Origin: an uncultured Oscillospiraceae bacterium
GTDB lineage: Bacteria; Bacillota; Clostridia; Oscillospirales; Oscillospiraceae
Length of the DNA stretch: 35,044 nt
Reading direction: 5' to 3'
Assembly: GCA_947630645.1 (NCBI GenBank)
Contig: CANRIF010000014.1
Coordinates: 1 to 35,044, forward strand
Below, in pieces: positions 7,625-17,261 of this stretch. Within the stretch, counting starts at the first letter, position 1; each line of letters opens with the position of its first letter. The translations under genes were made by a program, and so were the position numbers. The notes under the pieces were generated by a model, which saw nothing but the letters and a program-made list of their open reading frames with translations, was not told the DNA's origin and made no database searches.

Positions 7625-9227
7625 GGGCGCATCCTCCTTTTCGGGAGAAAAAGAGATACAGAAGCGGCACGATGACCAAAAAGTTAAAGTGGAAGAAGCG
7701 GAAATCTGCGCCAGAAAGCAACAGCATTGTCCCAAAATCATATGCCAGTGGCGCCAAGACGAGAAAGGCCCTACCTAGGCCACCTCCGCCGATACAACTC
7801 ACCGCCGCGAACAAAAAGACCAAAATCACCATGCCAATGTAGTTGAACAGCTGCCGTACAGGGAAATAACTACATCCGTTCGTCAGCCAGCTCAAGAAAG
7901 TCTGGATGGCAGCGACGATGCCGTTGGAACTGGGGGCGATGGATGGGGCGATAGTCCAGCCTTTCCCTCCAGTATAGTTCCAGACCATGGAGGTCAGACG
8001 TAGTGCTGCCCATGATGCGTATTTCGGACTGTTTCGGAACGCCTGGGCGGTATAGGTGAGGATCGTCTTATACCCAGCCGCGTCTAGCTTGTTGCCCATG
8101 TCTCGACTGCTGGACCACTTGATCGAATTGAAATCGCTGATGCCGTCAGAGGCGTTGTGGGAATATACTGCCCACTCTAACGGTGTCGCCAGCGAGGCCA
8201 TGAAGTCACAAAATTCGTCGCTCATGGCATCGGGGTCGTTCACATAGACGTTTGACAGTACAGTCATAGGCAAGCCCATCGTCTCTGCCACCCGATGGTC
8301 CGGCGCTTCCACATGCGCCGCGTTGCAGATGGGGCCTTGCAGCAGGAAGGTGGCGGCCAGAACGAACGCGGCGGATATGGTCAAACGCCGGCGGGCGCCC
8401 CGGATGAAGAAGAACAGCACAAAAAAGACCGGCACGATCAGCAGGATGGCATTGTGGCGCACAGAGTTGGTGAGAAAGAGGAAGAGGGAGAAGGAGGCCA
8501 GGTGATACCATTTTTTCAACCAGGCGCCATCCGTGGCATAGATCTGAATTATCTGGGTAAAGACCACCAAAGAGAAGATACTCATGGCGCTGTCTTTCCA
8601 GGGATATAGCATGATCTTCATGGTGTTGGGGTTTGCCAGGATATACAACGCCCCCAGGACCATGAATACCCAGGGACAGCGGTTTTTGTACAACACGGCC
8701 ATCAGATATGCGACGGCGAGACTGAACCAGACCAGTTGCACGGTGATGATCGCGTTAGATGAATGGAACAGTTGGAGGGGAAGCCAGAAAAACAGCCATG
8801 TATGCAGCACGGGGTGCCAGTTACTATAAACACCCGTATAAGCCTGGTTCAATTGGTTCATAGAATCGCGAGAGAAAAAACCCGGCCAGCACGCTACCTG
8901 CCAAATAAGGCTATACGCAAAGGTGGCCGCAAATGCGGCGAAAAAGACCGCCAGCGTCCGCTTCCGGCCGGGCACGGGCCGCTTCCCGGTCAGGCGAACA
9001 CGCCTGCATAGCAGCACTCCGCCGAAACAGACCAACAATGCCACCACCCCACGCACCATTGCGCGCTGGGGGGAGAACTGCTGTCCGGGGCTGCAAAATT
9101 GAAAGAGAGTGACGGCCTCCACATAGAGGACGAGCAAGACAAAAGTGACAGAGAACCATATCCTCTCGGACTTGGTATCCAGACCCATGTATGAGACAAA
9201 ACGCGCCATGCCCTTACTTTTCTTCAT
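7614..9227 (-). CDS. DUF6020-like polytopic membrane protein (possible GT-C type glycosyltransferase)
   Basis: 537 aa, many TMs; '[35 protein letters not shown]', '[19 protein letters not shown]'. Overlaps neighbouring genes by 10-14 nt. Confidence 0.75.
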   Translation of the reverse strand: MKKSKGMARFVSYMGLDTKSERIWFSVTFVLLVLYVEAVTLFQFCSPGQQFSPQRAMVRGVVALLVCFGGVLLCRRVRLTGKRPVPGRKRTLAVFFAAFAATFAYSLIWQVACWPGFFSRDSMNQLNQAYTGVYSNWHPVLHTWLFFWLPLQLFHSSNAIITVQLVWFSLAVAYLMAVLYKNRCPWVFMVLGALYILANPNTMKIMLYPWKDSAMSIFSLVVFTQIIQIYATDGAWLKKWYHLASFSLFLFLTNSVRHNAILLIVPVFFVLFFFIRGARRRLTISAAFVLAATFLLQGPICNAAHVEAPDHRVAETMGLPMTVLSNVYVNDPDAMSDEFCDFMASLATPLEWAVYSHNASDGISDFNSIKWSSSRDMGNKLDAAGYKTILTYTAQAFRNSPKYASWAALRLTSMVWNYTGGKGWTIAPSIAPSSNGIVAAIQTFLSWLTNGCSYFPVRQLFNYIGMVILVFLFAAVSCIGGGGLGRAFLVLAPLAYDFGTMLLLSGADFRFFHFNFLVIVPLLYLFFSRKGGCAHEA

Positions 9228-10770
9228 GGTACGCTTCCTCTGTGTTGACGTTCCAGATGTTCTGCTTGTCCGATGTGCCGGCTCGGATATTCTTTACCGT
9301 CTCGAAAGCGGTCACCATGGAATGGTCCATGTTATTGTAACGGTGCTGGCCGTTGCGCCCTACGCAGTAGAGGTTTTTGAATGTATTAAGGTAATCTATG
9401 AGTTTGTCGATTTCATAGTAGGTGTCAAAATATGCAGGATATGCTTTTTTGACGCTTTCCTTGTGGCTGTCCAGTACGTCCTCCGGACCCGACAAGACGC
9501 CCATGCTCACCAGTTCCCGGACAGCGAAGTCCACCCACTGGTCCTGGCTCATATTCCAGTATTGGTCGCCCTCGTCGCAAAAATACTCCAGGCCGATCCA
9601 CACCGTGTCCTCCGGCCGGGCCACCATGTAGGGGGACCAGTTGTTGAATATCTGGATACGCCCCAGTTTGACGCCCACATCCTGGACGTAGATCCAGCAG
9701 TCCGGGACGATGTTTTGCAGCGTCTTGAGTTTCGTCTCATTTTTCAAACCCAGCTTTTTGACGCACAGGCCCACCGTGACGAAATCCCGGTAGGGGAGGC
9801 CCTGGGCGATGCGTTGGATGTTGTCCGGCACATCGTTCATCCCGGCCACCAGGTCCTTCAGGGGCATGGAGGAGATGAAGTGGTCGGCCTTCACGGTGTG
9901 GCGCTGGCCGTCCTGCTCGTAGACCAACTCGGTGACTGCGCCGCCGCTGGTATGGATCTGCACAACGTTACAGCCCATGCGAATAACGCCGCCCATCCGG
10001 ACGAATTCGTCTGCGGCGGCCTCCCAGAGTTGGCCAGGACCGTATTTCGGGTACTGGAACTCTTCGATAAGAGAGGTCTCCACCTTGCCGCTGCCGCCGC
10101 CGGGCAGCATTTTGCGGAAGATATCCTTGATGATCGCTACTACGGACAGACCTTTCACCCGTTGGGCGCCCCAATCGGCGGAGATGGCGTTGGGCTGGCG
10201 GCCCCACAGTTTCTCCGTGTAGCTTTCAAAGAACATGGAGTACAGTTTCCGTCCAAAGCGGTTGATATAGAAGTTCTCCAGGGAGTCCTCCGGCAGCTTA
10301 TGGACGGCGGAGGCGATATAGCTGAAGCCGGCGTTCGCCGTGGTGAGAAACCCCATGTTCTTGATGGTATTCCAATTCATCTTTACCGGATAGTCAAAGA
10401 ATTTCTTCCGGTAATAGATGCGGGAGACCCGATTGCGGGTAAGCATGACCCGATCTACCTGGTCCGGGTCGGGGCCGCCAGGGGTCAGTTTCACATCGCG
10501 GCCCAGAAGGCGGTCATCCATGGCGGGAGAGCCCTGCTTGGGCATGATCTCGTCCCACCAATCTAATACCTGCTGATCTTTGCTGAAAAAACGGTGGCCT
10601 CCGATGTCCATGCGGTTGCCGTTGTGCCGCACGGTGCGGGAGATGCCGCCGATCTGATCAGACGCCTCTAATATCAGGACGTCATACGGGGGGGTATTTG
10701 TAGGTTTCATCAGTTCATAGCCGGCGGTGATGCCGGCGGGACCTGCACCGATAATGACAACTTTTTCCAA
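9214..10770 (-). CDS. NAD(P)/FAD-dependent oxidoreductase (protoporphyrinogen oxidase/UDP-galactopyranose mutase-like)
   Basis: '[17 protein letters not shown]' Rossmann motif, '[24 protein letters not shown]'; TTG start at 10770 preceded by GGAGG (ORF-track start at 10824 lies upstream of the RBS). Confidence 0.85.
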   Translation of the reverse strand: MEKVVIIGAGPAGITAGYELMKPTNTPPYDVLILEASDQIGGISRTVRHNGNRMDIGGHRFFSKDQQVLDWWDEIMPKQGSPAMDDRLLGRDVKLTPGGPDPDQVDRVMLTRNRVSRIYYRKKFFDYPVKMNWNTIKNMGFLTTANAGFSYIASAVHKLPEDSLENFYINRFGRKLYSMFFESYTEKLWGRQPNAISADWGAQRVKGLSVVAIIKDIFRKMLPGGGSGKVETSLIEEFQYPKYGPGQLWEAAADEFVRMGGVIRMGCNVVQIHTSGGAVTELVYEQDGQRHTVKADHFISSMPLKDLVAGMNDVPDNIQRIAQGLPYRDFVTVGLCVKKLGLKNETKLKTLQNIVPDCWIYVQDVGVKLGRIQIFNNWSPYMVARPEDTVWIGLEYFCDEGDQYWNMSQDQWVDFAVRELVSMGVLSGPEDVLDSHKESVKKAYPAYFDTYYEIDKLIDYLNTFKNLYCVGRNGQHRYNNMDHSMVTAFETVKNIRAGTSDKQNIWNVNTEEAYHEEK

Positions 10771-10819
10771 GACTGTTCGCCTCCTACCAGTTATATTACA
10801 ACATAACACTTGCTTTTTC

Positions 10820-10858
10820 AACAAAAAAGTCCGCGCTCTCGAAAGAGAGCGCGGACTT
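10820..10858 (-). terminator. Intrinsic terminator of the rnf operon
   Basis: AAGTCCGCGCTCTC-gaaa/tttc-GAGAGCGCGGACTT followed by T-run on - strand. Confidence 0.9.
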
Positions 10859-10882
10859 GCGCGTTTTGGAAGGGCTGCCGTT

Positions 10883-11701
10883 TTAGGACGCGGCGGCCTC
10901 GGACTTCTCCACGGTGGTGTGGATGACGTGGCGGGGGCAGACCTCGGCGCAATGGCCGCAGTGGGTGCATTTGCTCTGGTCGATGACCGCCAGGAAGTTG
11001 GTGATGGTGATGGCGTCGGCGGGGCACTCCTTCTTGCACTTCATGCAGCCGATGCAGCCGAAGTCGCAGTACTTGGTGATGGCCGCGCCCTTGTCGGTGG
11101 AGTTGCAGCCCACGGCGTTGGTGTAGCTGGCGGGGACCTTGGTGATCAGCTTCTTGGGGCAGGTCTCGGCGCACTTCATGCAGCCGACGCACTTGCTGGT
11201 GTCCACCTTGGCGATGCCGTCCACCACGTGCATGGCGTCGAAGGGGCAGGCCGCGGCGCAGTCGCCGAAGCCCAGGCACCCGGCCGGGCAGATGTTGGCG
11301 CCGTTGCCGCCGCCCAGGCGGGTGGCAGCCAGGCAGGAGTTCAGGCCCTCGTACTCGAATTTCTTCTTGGTGTGGCCGCAGGTGCCGGAGCAGCGCACGA
11401 ACGCCACGCTGGCCTCGCCGGCCTCGGCCGCCACGCCCATGATCTCGCCGATGGCGGAGGCGGCTTTGGCGCCGCCGGGGACGCAGGCGTTCACCGGCGC
11501 CTCGCCCTTGGCGACGGCAGCGGCGTAACCGTCACAGCCGGGATAGCCGCAGGCGCCGCAGTTGGCGCCGGCCAGCACGGCCCGGACGGCCTCTTCCTTG
11601 GGGTCCTTTTCCACATAGAACACCTTGTTGGCGATGGCCAGCAGGATGCCGAACAACAGGCCCAGCGCGCCCAGGATCAGGATCGCTAAAACAATCGTCA
11701 T
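10883..11701 (-). CDS. rnfB: Rnf electron transport complex subunit B
   Basis: '[33 protein letters not shown]' and multiple CxxCxxCxxxC ferredoxin motifs. Confidence 0.96.
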   Translation of the reverse strand: MTIVLAILILGALGLLFGILLAIANKVFYVEKDPKEEAVRAVLAGANCGACGYPGCDGYAAAVAKGEAPVNACVPGGAKAASAIGEIMGVAAEAGEASVAFVRCSGTCGHTKKKFEYEGLNSCLAATRLGGGNGANICPAGCLGFGDCAAACPFDAMHVVDGIAKVDTSKCVGCMKCAETCPKKLITKVPASYTNAVGCNSTDKGAAITKYCDFGCIGCMKCKKECPADAITITNFLAVIDQSKCTHCGHCAEVCPRHVIHTTVEKSEAAAS

Positions 11702-11716
11702 TTCTAAGCGCCCTCC

Positions 11717-12325
11717 TTATACAGGGATCTTCATGCCGGAGAAGCCCATGAACGCCAGAGCGAACAGAGCCGCGGACACGAGGCAGATGGCAAAGCCCTC
11801 GAAGGCCTTGGGGTAATCGGCGAACTGCAGCCGCTCACGCACGCTGGCGAACAGGACGATGGCCACCGTGAAGCCCAGGCCGCCGGTGAAGCCGTCCACC
11901 AGGCTCTCCAGGAAGTTGTAGTTGTTCTGGGTGTTCAGCAGCACCACGCCCAGCACCGCGCAGTTGGTGGTGATCAGGGGCAGGAAGATGCCCATGGCGG
12001 AGTACAGCGCCGGGATGGCCTTCTTCAGGAACATCTCCACGAACTGCACCAGCACCGCGATGACCAGGATGTAGGCCACGGTCTGCATGAAGCCGGCCAC
12101 GCCCGCGGGGATCAGCAGCAGGTCGTTGATGACCCAGCAGATGGCGGAGGCCATGGTCATGACGAAGATGACGGCCACGCTCATGCCGGTGGCGGTACTC
12201 ATCTTGTTGGACACGCCCAGGAACGGGCAGATGCCCAAAAACTGGGAGAAGATGAAGTTGTTCGTCAGGATCGCCGCCAGGGAGATGGCAACGATGGACG
12301 AAAAAGTCACAGGTTCATAACTCAT
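11717..12325 (-). CDS. rnfA: Rnf electron transport complex subunit A
   Basis: 'NNFIFSQFLGICPFLGVSNK', 'GIFLPLITTNCAVLGVVL'; RnfA/NqrE family. Confidence 0.96.
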   Translation of the reverse strand: MSYEPVTFSSIVAISLAAILTNNFIFSQFLGICPFLGVSNKMSTATGMSVAVIFVMTMASAICWVINDLLLIPAGVAGFMQTVAYILVIAVLVQFVEMFLKKAIPALYSAMGIFLPLITTNCAVLGVVLLNTQNNYNFLESLVDGFTGGLGFTVAIVLFASVRERLQFADYPKAFEGFAICLVSAALFALAFMGFSGMKIPV

Positions 12326-13005
12326 TGCTGGACCTCCTTCTTTTCTTTCCGGGCCTTCTTCTCATTGCTCTTACGCAGCGCGTACTGCATCACGGCCATG
12401 AGAACGCCCAGAGTGAGGAAGCCGCCGAAGGGAAGCGTCAGCGCGCCAGCGCCGAAGCCCTCGGGGATGATGCGGAAGCCGGCGCCGGTGCCGTCCATGG
12501 TCACCATGCTGGTGGCGCCGTTGAGCAGGCCGCCGCCGATGGTGCCGGAGCCGAGCAGCTCACGGAACAGGCACATCAGCACCAGCACGCAGGTGTAGCC
12601 CAGGCCCTGGAACACGCCGTCACGGAAGGACAGGAACACGCTCTCCTTGGAGGAGAAGGCCTCGGCGCGGCCGATGATGATGCAGTTGACCACGATCAGC
12701 GGGATGAACACGCCCAGCGACTCGCTCAACGCGGGGATGAATGCCTTCAGCACCAGGTCCACGATGGTGACGAAGCCGGCGATGACCACCACGAAGATGG
12801 CCAGACGGACCTGCTCGGGGATGATCTTCCGGATGGCGGAGATAACCACGTTGCAGCAGGTGAGGATGATAAGGACCGACAGGCCCATGCCGATGCCGTT
12901 GAACAGGGACGTGGAGATGGCCATGGTCGCGCACAGGCCGATCTGCTGCACCAGCACAGGGTTATTGGTGATAAGGCCCTCGGTAAGCTGTTTCTTTGCG
13001 TTCAT
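12322..13005 (-). CDS. rnfE: Rnf electron transport complex subunit E
   Basis: 'LTEGLITNNPVLVQQIGLCATMAISTS', 'GVFIPLIVVNCIIIGRAEAFSSK'; overlaps rnfA start. Confidence 0.96.
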   Translation of the reverse strand: MNAKKQLTEGLITNNPVLVQQIGLCATMAISTSLFNGIGMGLSVLIILTCCNVVISAIRKIIPEQVRLAIFVVVIAGFVTIVDLVLKAFIPALSESLGVFIPLIVVNCIIIGRAEAFSSKESVFLSFRDGVFQGLGYTCVLVLMCLFRELLGSGTIGGGLLNGATSMVTMDGTGAGFRIIPEGFGAGALTLPFGGFLTLGVLMAVMQYALRKSNEKKARKEKKEVQQ

Positions 13006-13017
13006 AACGATACCCCC

Positions 13018-13563
13018 TTAACCCAAATCTGCACAGGCGTCCAGCGCGGCGGTGACGCCGGTGCTGACGGCCCGGGAGGTGATGGTGGCGCCGGAGATGG
13101 AGTCGATCTGGCCGCCGTCCTTATCCACGGCCACGGGACTGGTCAGGCCCACAAACTGGGACCGGAAGGCGTCGCCCTTTTCGCTCTGCTGGGAGGCGAT
13201 GGCGCCCAGGCCGGCCGTCTCGCTGGAGGAGGTGATGGACACGCCGGTGCAGGTCAGGTCCGCGCTCACGCCCACCATCATGGTGACGTTGCCCTGGGAA
13301 CCGGACTCGGTGACCTGGGCCACCCAGCCGCCGCCCTCGGCGGCGTACAGGGCGTCCAGGGCCTCGGGAACGTCCTCGTCCGCGAACTGTTCATAGCTGT
13401 CGGCGGGGAGGACGGCCTTCATGGCGTTCTCGACCTTCACCCTATCGTTGTTTTCGATGGTCTCTGCGGTCAGCGCGTTCACGCCGCCCAGGACCAGGGC
13501 TACCACGGCCGCGACGAGCAAAAGGATCACGGCGGGCTTGATAAAATCAATGACCTTTTTCAT
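13018..13563 (-). CDS. rnfG: Rnf electron transport complex subunit G (FMN-binding)
   Basis: Single TM plus FMN-binding domain with 'IDSISGATITSRAVS' flavinylation motif. Confidence 0.94.
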   Translation of the reverse strand: MKKVIDFIKPAVILLLVAAVVALVLGGVNALTAETIENNDRVKVENAMKAVLPADSYEQFADEDVPEALDALYAAEGGGWVAQVTESGSQGNVTMMVGVSADLTCTGVSITSSSETAGLGAIASQQSEKGDAFRSQFVGLTSPVAVDKDGGQIDSISGATITSRAVSTGVTAALDACADLG

Positions 13564-14561
13564 GCCTTAGCGTCCTCCTTCTTGGCCTTGGTCTTCTTGC
13601 CCACCACGCCGAAGCGGCGGGGAGCGGTGTGCTGGTCGATCAGCCACGCGCACAGGTTCATCACCAGGATGGCGAAGCTGACGCCCTCGGGGTAGGAGCC
13701 GAAGTAGCGGATCAGCACGGTCAGCAGGCCGCAGCCCACGCCGTAGATCAGCTGGCCCTTGGGGGTCACGGGGCTGGTGCAGTAGTCGGTCGCCATGAAG
13801 ATGGCGCCCAGCATCAGGCCGCCGGACAGCAGGTTCTGGAGCATCCAGAACAGGGCGTTGTTGCCCCGGGGGAAGATCAGGGTCAGCACCGCGACGGTGC
13901 CGATGTAGGTCACGGGGATGCGGAGGGAGATGACCTTGCGGTACACCAGCCACGCGCCGCCCAGCAGCAGCGCCAGCGCGCTGACCTCGCCGAGGCAGCC
14001 GCCGATGTTGCCGATCAGCATATCGAACACGGCGTTGAACTCACCGTCCACCAGCTGGCCCGCGTGCAGGCTGGACAGCGGGGTGGCGGCGGTGGCGGCG
14101 TCGATGTGCTGGAACCGGGCGGGGGCCCAGGTGGTCATCCGCACGGCGTAGCTGATCAGCAGGAACGCACGGCCCGCCAGAGCGGGGTTGAGGATGTTCT
14201 TGCCGATGCCGCCGAACAGCTGCTTGACCACCACGATGGCGAAGAAGGCGCCGATGATGGCCAGCCACCAGTTGTCGGCGGTGGGGGGCATGCAGAAGGC
14301 CAGCAGCATACCGGTGACCACGGCGGACAGGTCGCCCACGCCGCCGGGCTTCTTGAGGAGTTTGCGATAGAGGAACTCGAACACCACGCAGCTGATGACG
14401 GACACGGCCGTGACGATCAGCGGGTCGACGCCGAACATCACCACCGACATCACCAGCGCCGGCAGCAGGGCGATGATCACGTCCAGCATGATGGCCCGGG
14501 TGCTGCGGGGGGTGCGGATATGGGGAGAGGAGGATACGATCAGTTTACGCTCTTCGTTCAT
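13560..14561 (-). CDS. rnfD: Rnf electron transport complex subunit D
   Basis: 'SSPHIRTPRSTRAIMLDVIIALLPAL', 'GGIGKNILNPALAGRAFLL', 'ATDYCTSPVTPKGQLIYGVGCGLLTVLIRYFGSYPEGVSFAIL'. Confidence 0.96.
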   Translation of the reverse strand: MNEERKLIVSSSPHIRTPRSTRAIMLDVIIALLPALVMSVVMFGVDPLIVTAVSVISCVVFEFLYRKLLKKPGGVGDLSAVVTGMLLAFCMPPTADNWWLAIIGAFFAIVVVKQLFGGIGKNILNPALAGRAFLLISYAVRMTTWAPARFQHIDAATAATPLSSLHAGQLVDGEFNAVFDMLIGNIGGCLGEVSALALLLGGAWLVYRKVISLRIPVTYIGTVAVLTLIFPRGNNALFWMLQNLLSGGLMLGAIFMATDYCTSPVTPKGQLIYGVGCGLLTVLIRYFGSYPEGVSFAILVMNLCAWLIDQHTAPRRFGVVGKKTKAKKEDAKA

Positions 14562-14562
14562 C

Positions 14563-15969
14563 TCACTTTTCCTCCTTCTTTTCTTCCTTGGCAGGCTCGG
14601 CCTTGGCGGCGGCCTCGGCCTCGGCTTTGGCCTTTTCGGCCTCTTCCTTGGCCTTCAGGGCGGCCAGATGGGCCTGGACCATGGCCTTGCCGGTCTTGAA
14701 CGCGTGGGTCAGGTGCAGCCGGCCCGGGCAGATGTAGGAGCAGGAGCCGCACTCCACGCAGTCCATGATGTTCAGCTTCTGGAGCATCTCCACGTCGCCC
14801 TTCTGCTGGTACATGTACATGTAGATGGGCTGCAGGTTCATGGGGCAGCCGTCCACGCACTGGCCGCAGCGGATGCACACGGGGTCGGCGACGGTCTTGT
14901 CCTCGTCGCCGGCGAAGGCCAGCAGGGACGCGGTGCCCTTGCCGCAGGGGACCTCCAGATCGTACTGGGCCATGCCCATCATCGGGCCGCCCATGATGAT
15001 CTTCCAGGGCTCCTTGGCGAAGCCGCCGGTCTGCTCGAACACCCACTCCATGCTGGTGCCCACCCGGACCTTCACGTTCTTCGGGTCGGCGATGGCGGAG
15101 CCGGCGACGGTGACCACCCGCTCGATGGCGGGCCAGCCCTCGTAGCAGGCGCGGTAGACGCTGTAGGCGGTGAAGGTGTTGAACACGTTGCAGCCCACCG
15201 CGGCCGGCAGCCCTCCGGGGGGCACCTCGCGGCCGGTGATGGTCTTGATCAGCGTCTTCTCAGCGCCCTGGGGGTACTGGCACTTCAGGGGCACGATCTC
15301 GATGCCCATCTGCTTGGCGCCCTTGAAGTTGAGCAGGTCGATGGCGAACTTCTTGTTCAGCTCGATGCCGAAGTAGGCCTTGTCCACCTTGCAGGCCTTC
15401 ATGATGAGGGCGATGCCCTTGAGAAGCTCCTCGGGGTGCTCCACCATGGTGCGGTAGTCGCTGTTTATGTACGGCTCGCACTCGGCGCCGTTGATGATGA
15501 CGGTGTCCACCTTGCCCCAGCCGCTGGTGATCTTGAACGCGGTGGGGAACGTGGCGCCGCCCATGCCCACGATGCCGGCCTCGCGGACGATGTCCGCGAT
15601 CTGCTCGGGGCTCTCCAGGGCCTCCGCGGGGGCGGGGACCATGGTCTCGGCAGGGGTGTCCTTGAAGTCATTCTCGATGACCACAGAGGTCACCATGTTG
15701 CCGAGGTTGTTCAGATGGGGCTCGATGGCCACCACCTTGCCGGAAACGGAGGCGTGGATGGGCGCGGATACGGGGGCTTTCGCCTCGCCGATCTTCTGGC
15801 CCAGCTTCACCTCGTCGCCCACAGCCACCAGCGGCGTACAGGGCGCGCCGATGTGCTGGGACATGGGGATGACCACCTGCGGGGGTTGGGGGATGGTGGT
15901 TATCACCGCTTCGTTGGCGGGTGCCTTCATGTCATTCGGATGCACACCGCCGTGGGACTTAAAGAGCAT
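14563..15969 (-). CDS. rnfC: Rnf electron transport complex subunit C
   Basis: 'GGVHPNDMKAPANEAVI', 'GMGGATFPTAFKI', 'INGAECEPYINSDYR', two 4Fe-4S motifs. Start placed at 15969 (15975 alternative). Confidence 0.95.
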   Translation of the reverse strand: MLFKSHGGVHPNDMKAPANEAVITTIPQPPQVVIPMSQHIGAPCTPLVAVGDEVKLGQKIGEAKAPVSAPIHASVSGKVVAIEPHLNNLGNMVTSVVIENDFKDTPAETMVPAPAEALESPEQIADIVREAGIVGMGGATFPTAFKITSGWGKVDTVIINGAECEPYINSDYRTMVEHPEELLKGIALIMKACKVDKAYFGIELNKKFAIDLLNFKGAKQMGIEIVPLKCQYPQGAEKTLIKTITGREVPPGGLPAAVGCNVFNTFTAYSVYRACYEGWPAIERVVTVAGSAIADPKNVKVRVGTSMEWVFEQTGGFAKEPWKIIMGGPMMGMAQYDLEVPCGKGTASLLAFAGDEDKTVADPVCIRCGQCVDGCPMNLQPIYMYMYQQKGDVEMLQKLNIMDCVECGSCSYICPGRLHLTHAFKTGKAMVQAHLAALKAKEEAEKAKAEAEAAAKAEPAKEEKKEEK

Positions 15970-16001
15970 GAGCATCACCTCTTGCAATTTTATACTTTGA
16001 T

Positions 16002-16030
16002 ATAATAGCACATAAAAGCCCAACTGTCTA
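16002..16030 (-). promoter_or_regulatory. Candidate rnf operon promoter
   Basis: - strand TAGACA, 17 nt, TATTAT ~30 nt upstream of rnfC. Confidence 0.6.
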
Positions 16031-16206
16031 TAACTTAATTCTTCAAATTGTGCAAACAAACCGGATTTTTTTCGCTTCTCCGCGGGCCGGGCCCTCCGGC
16101 CGCCCTTCGCTTCACATTATAATATGTGCGTGTCCGAAAGAATAGATATCAAAGTTATCCGTTCCAGGGGGCCTCTGGCAGCGGCGCCGGGGCGGAAAGG
16201 AGAGGA

Positions 16207-16226
16207 AACGTAAAATATTTTACGTT
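16207..16226. promoter_or_regulatory. 20-bp perfect palindrome, candidate operator
   Basis: AACGTAAAATATTTTACGTT, ending 16 nt before the -35 box of the DUF2975 gene; further half-site CGTAAAAAATTT at 16230-16241. Confidence 0.75.
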
Positions 16227-16242
16227 TATCGTAAAAAATTTA

Positions 16243-16271
16243 TTGACAAACGTGCAAACTCGCGCTATACT
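16243..16271 (+). promoter_or_regulatory. sigma-A promoter of DUF2975-HTH operon
   Basis: TTGACA, 17-nt spacer, TATACT. Confidence 0.85.
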
Positions 16272-16301
16272 GTACCCAACTTCAAAGGGAGGCGCTGCAA
16301 A

Positions 16302-16904
16302 ATGGAAAGAATGATGAAAACGACCCGCGTGATCGACGGCTTCGTCAAGGTGTTCCGGGGCATATGCTTCGGCGTGGCGATCGCGGTGGTGATCCTGCTG
16401 GCGATAGAGCTGGTCCTGCCCCAGGCCCAGTTCGAGGAACTCGTGAACTCGTCCGAGATGATGATGGACTTCGGGAACGTGGAGGTCCACACCAACCGGG
16501 CGCTGTCGCTCCAGGGCCCGGTGCGGACGACGGTGACGCTGATGCTGGTGTGCGCGGCGCTGGCCATGTCGCTTGCCGCCTGGGGGCTGAACCTGCTGCA
16601 CCGGGTCCTCGTCCCCATGCGGGACGGCAGGCCCTTTGACGGCAGCGTGTCCGGCGCGCTGCGAAAGCTGGGCTGGGTGACCCTCTTCGGCGGGCTGGGC
16701 GTCAAGTTCCTGTCCTGGACCGTGTCGCTGCTGGAGCTGCGGCTGTACGACTTCTCGGAGATATTCCTGCCGGAGACCGTCACCGGGTACACGGTGCATA
16801 TCCCGCTGGGCGGCGGGCTGATCGCGCCGGTGGTGATCCTGCTGCTGTCCCACGTCTTCCAGTACGGCGAACAGCTCCAGCGGCAGTCCGACGAGACGCT
16901 GTGA
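16302..16904 (+). CDS. DUF2975 family membrane protein
   Basis: 200 aa with four TMs ('PFDGSVSGALRKLGWVTLFGGLGVKF') directly followed by YozG-type HTH, the canonical DUF2975 arrangement. Confidence 0.8.
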   Translation: MERMMKTTRVIDGFVKVFRGICFGVAIAVVILLAIELVLPQAQFEELVNSSEMMMDFGNVEVHTNRALSLQGPVRTTVTLMLVCAALAMSLAAWGLNLLHRVLVPMRDGRPFDGSVSGALRKLGWVTLFGGLGVKFLSWTVSLLELRLYDFSEIFLPETVTGYTVHIPLGGGLIAPVVILLLSHVFQYGEQLQRQSDETL

Positions 16905-16913
16905 GGTGAGCCC

Positions 16914-17123
16914 ATGCCTATCATACTGCGTCTGGACCGGGTCATGGCCGACCGGAAGATGTCCCTGAACGCCCTTTCGGAAAAGGTGGGCGTCGCCAAC
17001 GTCAACCTCTCCAAGATCAAGACCGGGAAGATCAGCGCCATCCGCTTCTCCACCCTGGAGGCCATCTGCGAGGCGTTGGACTGCCAGCCGGGGGACATCC
17101 TGGAATATAAAAAAGAGGAATAA
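16914..17123 (+). CDS. YozG-like XRE/Cro family transcriptional regulator
   Basis: 69 aa: MPIILRLDRVMADRKMSLNALSEKVGVANVNLSKIKTGKISAIRFSTLEAICEALDCQPGDILEYKKEE. Confidence 0.92.
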   Translation: MPIILRLDRVMADRKMSLNALSEKVGVANVNLSKIKTGKISAIRFSTLEAICEALDCQPGDILEYKKEE

Positions 17124-17133
17124 TTAAATGTGA

Positions 17134-17156
17134 GGGGCGCGGCAAAACCGCGCCCT
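17134..17156 (+). terminator. Terminator-like hairpin
   Basis: GGGCGCGG-caaaa-CCGCGCCC after the HTH stop. Confidence 0.6.
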
Positions 17157-17202
17157 GACCGCATTTGCAACCACAGGTTGCGGCATTTTCAAGCGAACTT
17201 TC

Positions 17203-17231
17203 TTGCCTGCAACGGGAAAAACGGGTATGCT
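17203..17231 (+). promoter_or_regulatory. Candidate promoter of XRE membrane protein
   Basis: TTGCCT, 17 nt, TATGCT; then AAAGGAG RBS. Confidence 0.65.
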
Positions 17232-17261
17232 GACGGCAGACATGAAAGGAGATGAGCGCTT

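Noticed and set aside
9145-10566. 473-aa + strand ORF over the FAD oxidoreductase
   Set aside because: Antisense artefact; the - strand protein is clearly conserved.
10883-15969. Rnf operon as a novel system
   Set aside because: Gene content and order rnfCDGEAB are the well-known clostridial arrangement.
12325-15996. Long + strand ORFs (456, 356 and 536 aa) across the rnf genes
   Set aside because: Antisense shadows of rnfE/G/D/C.
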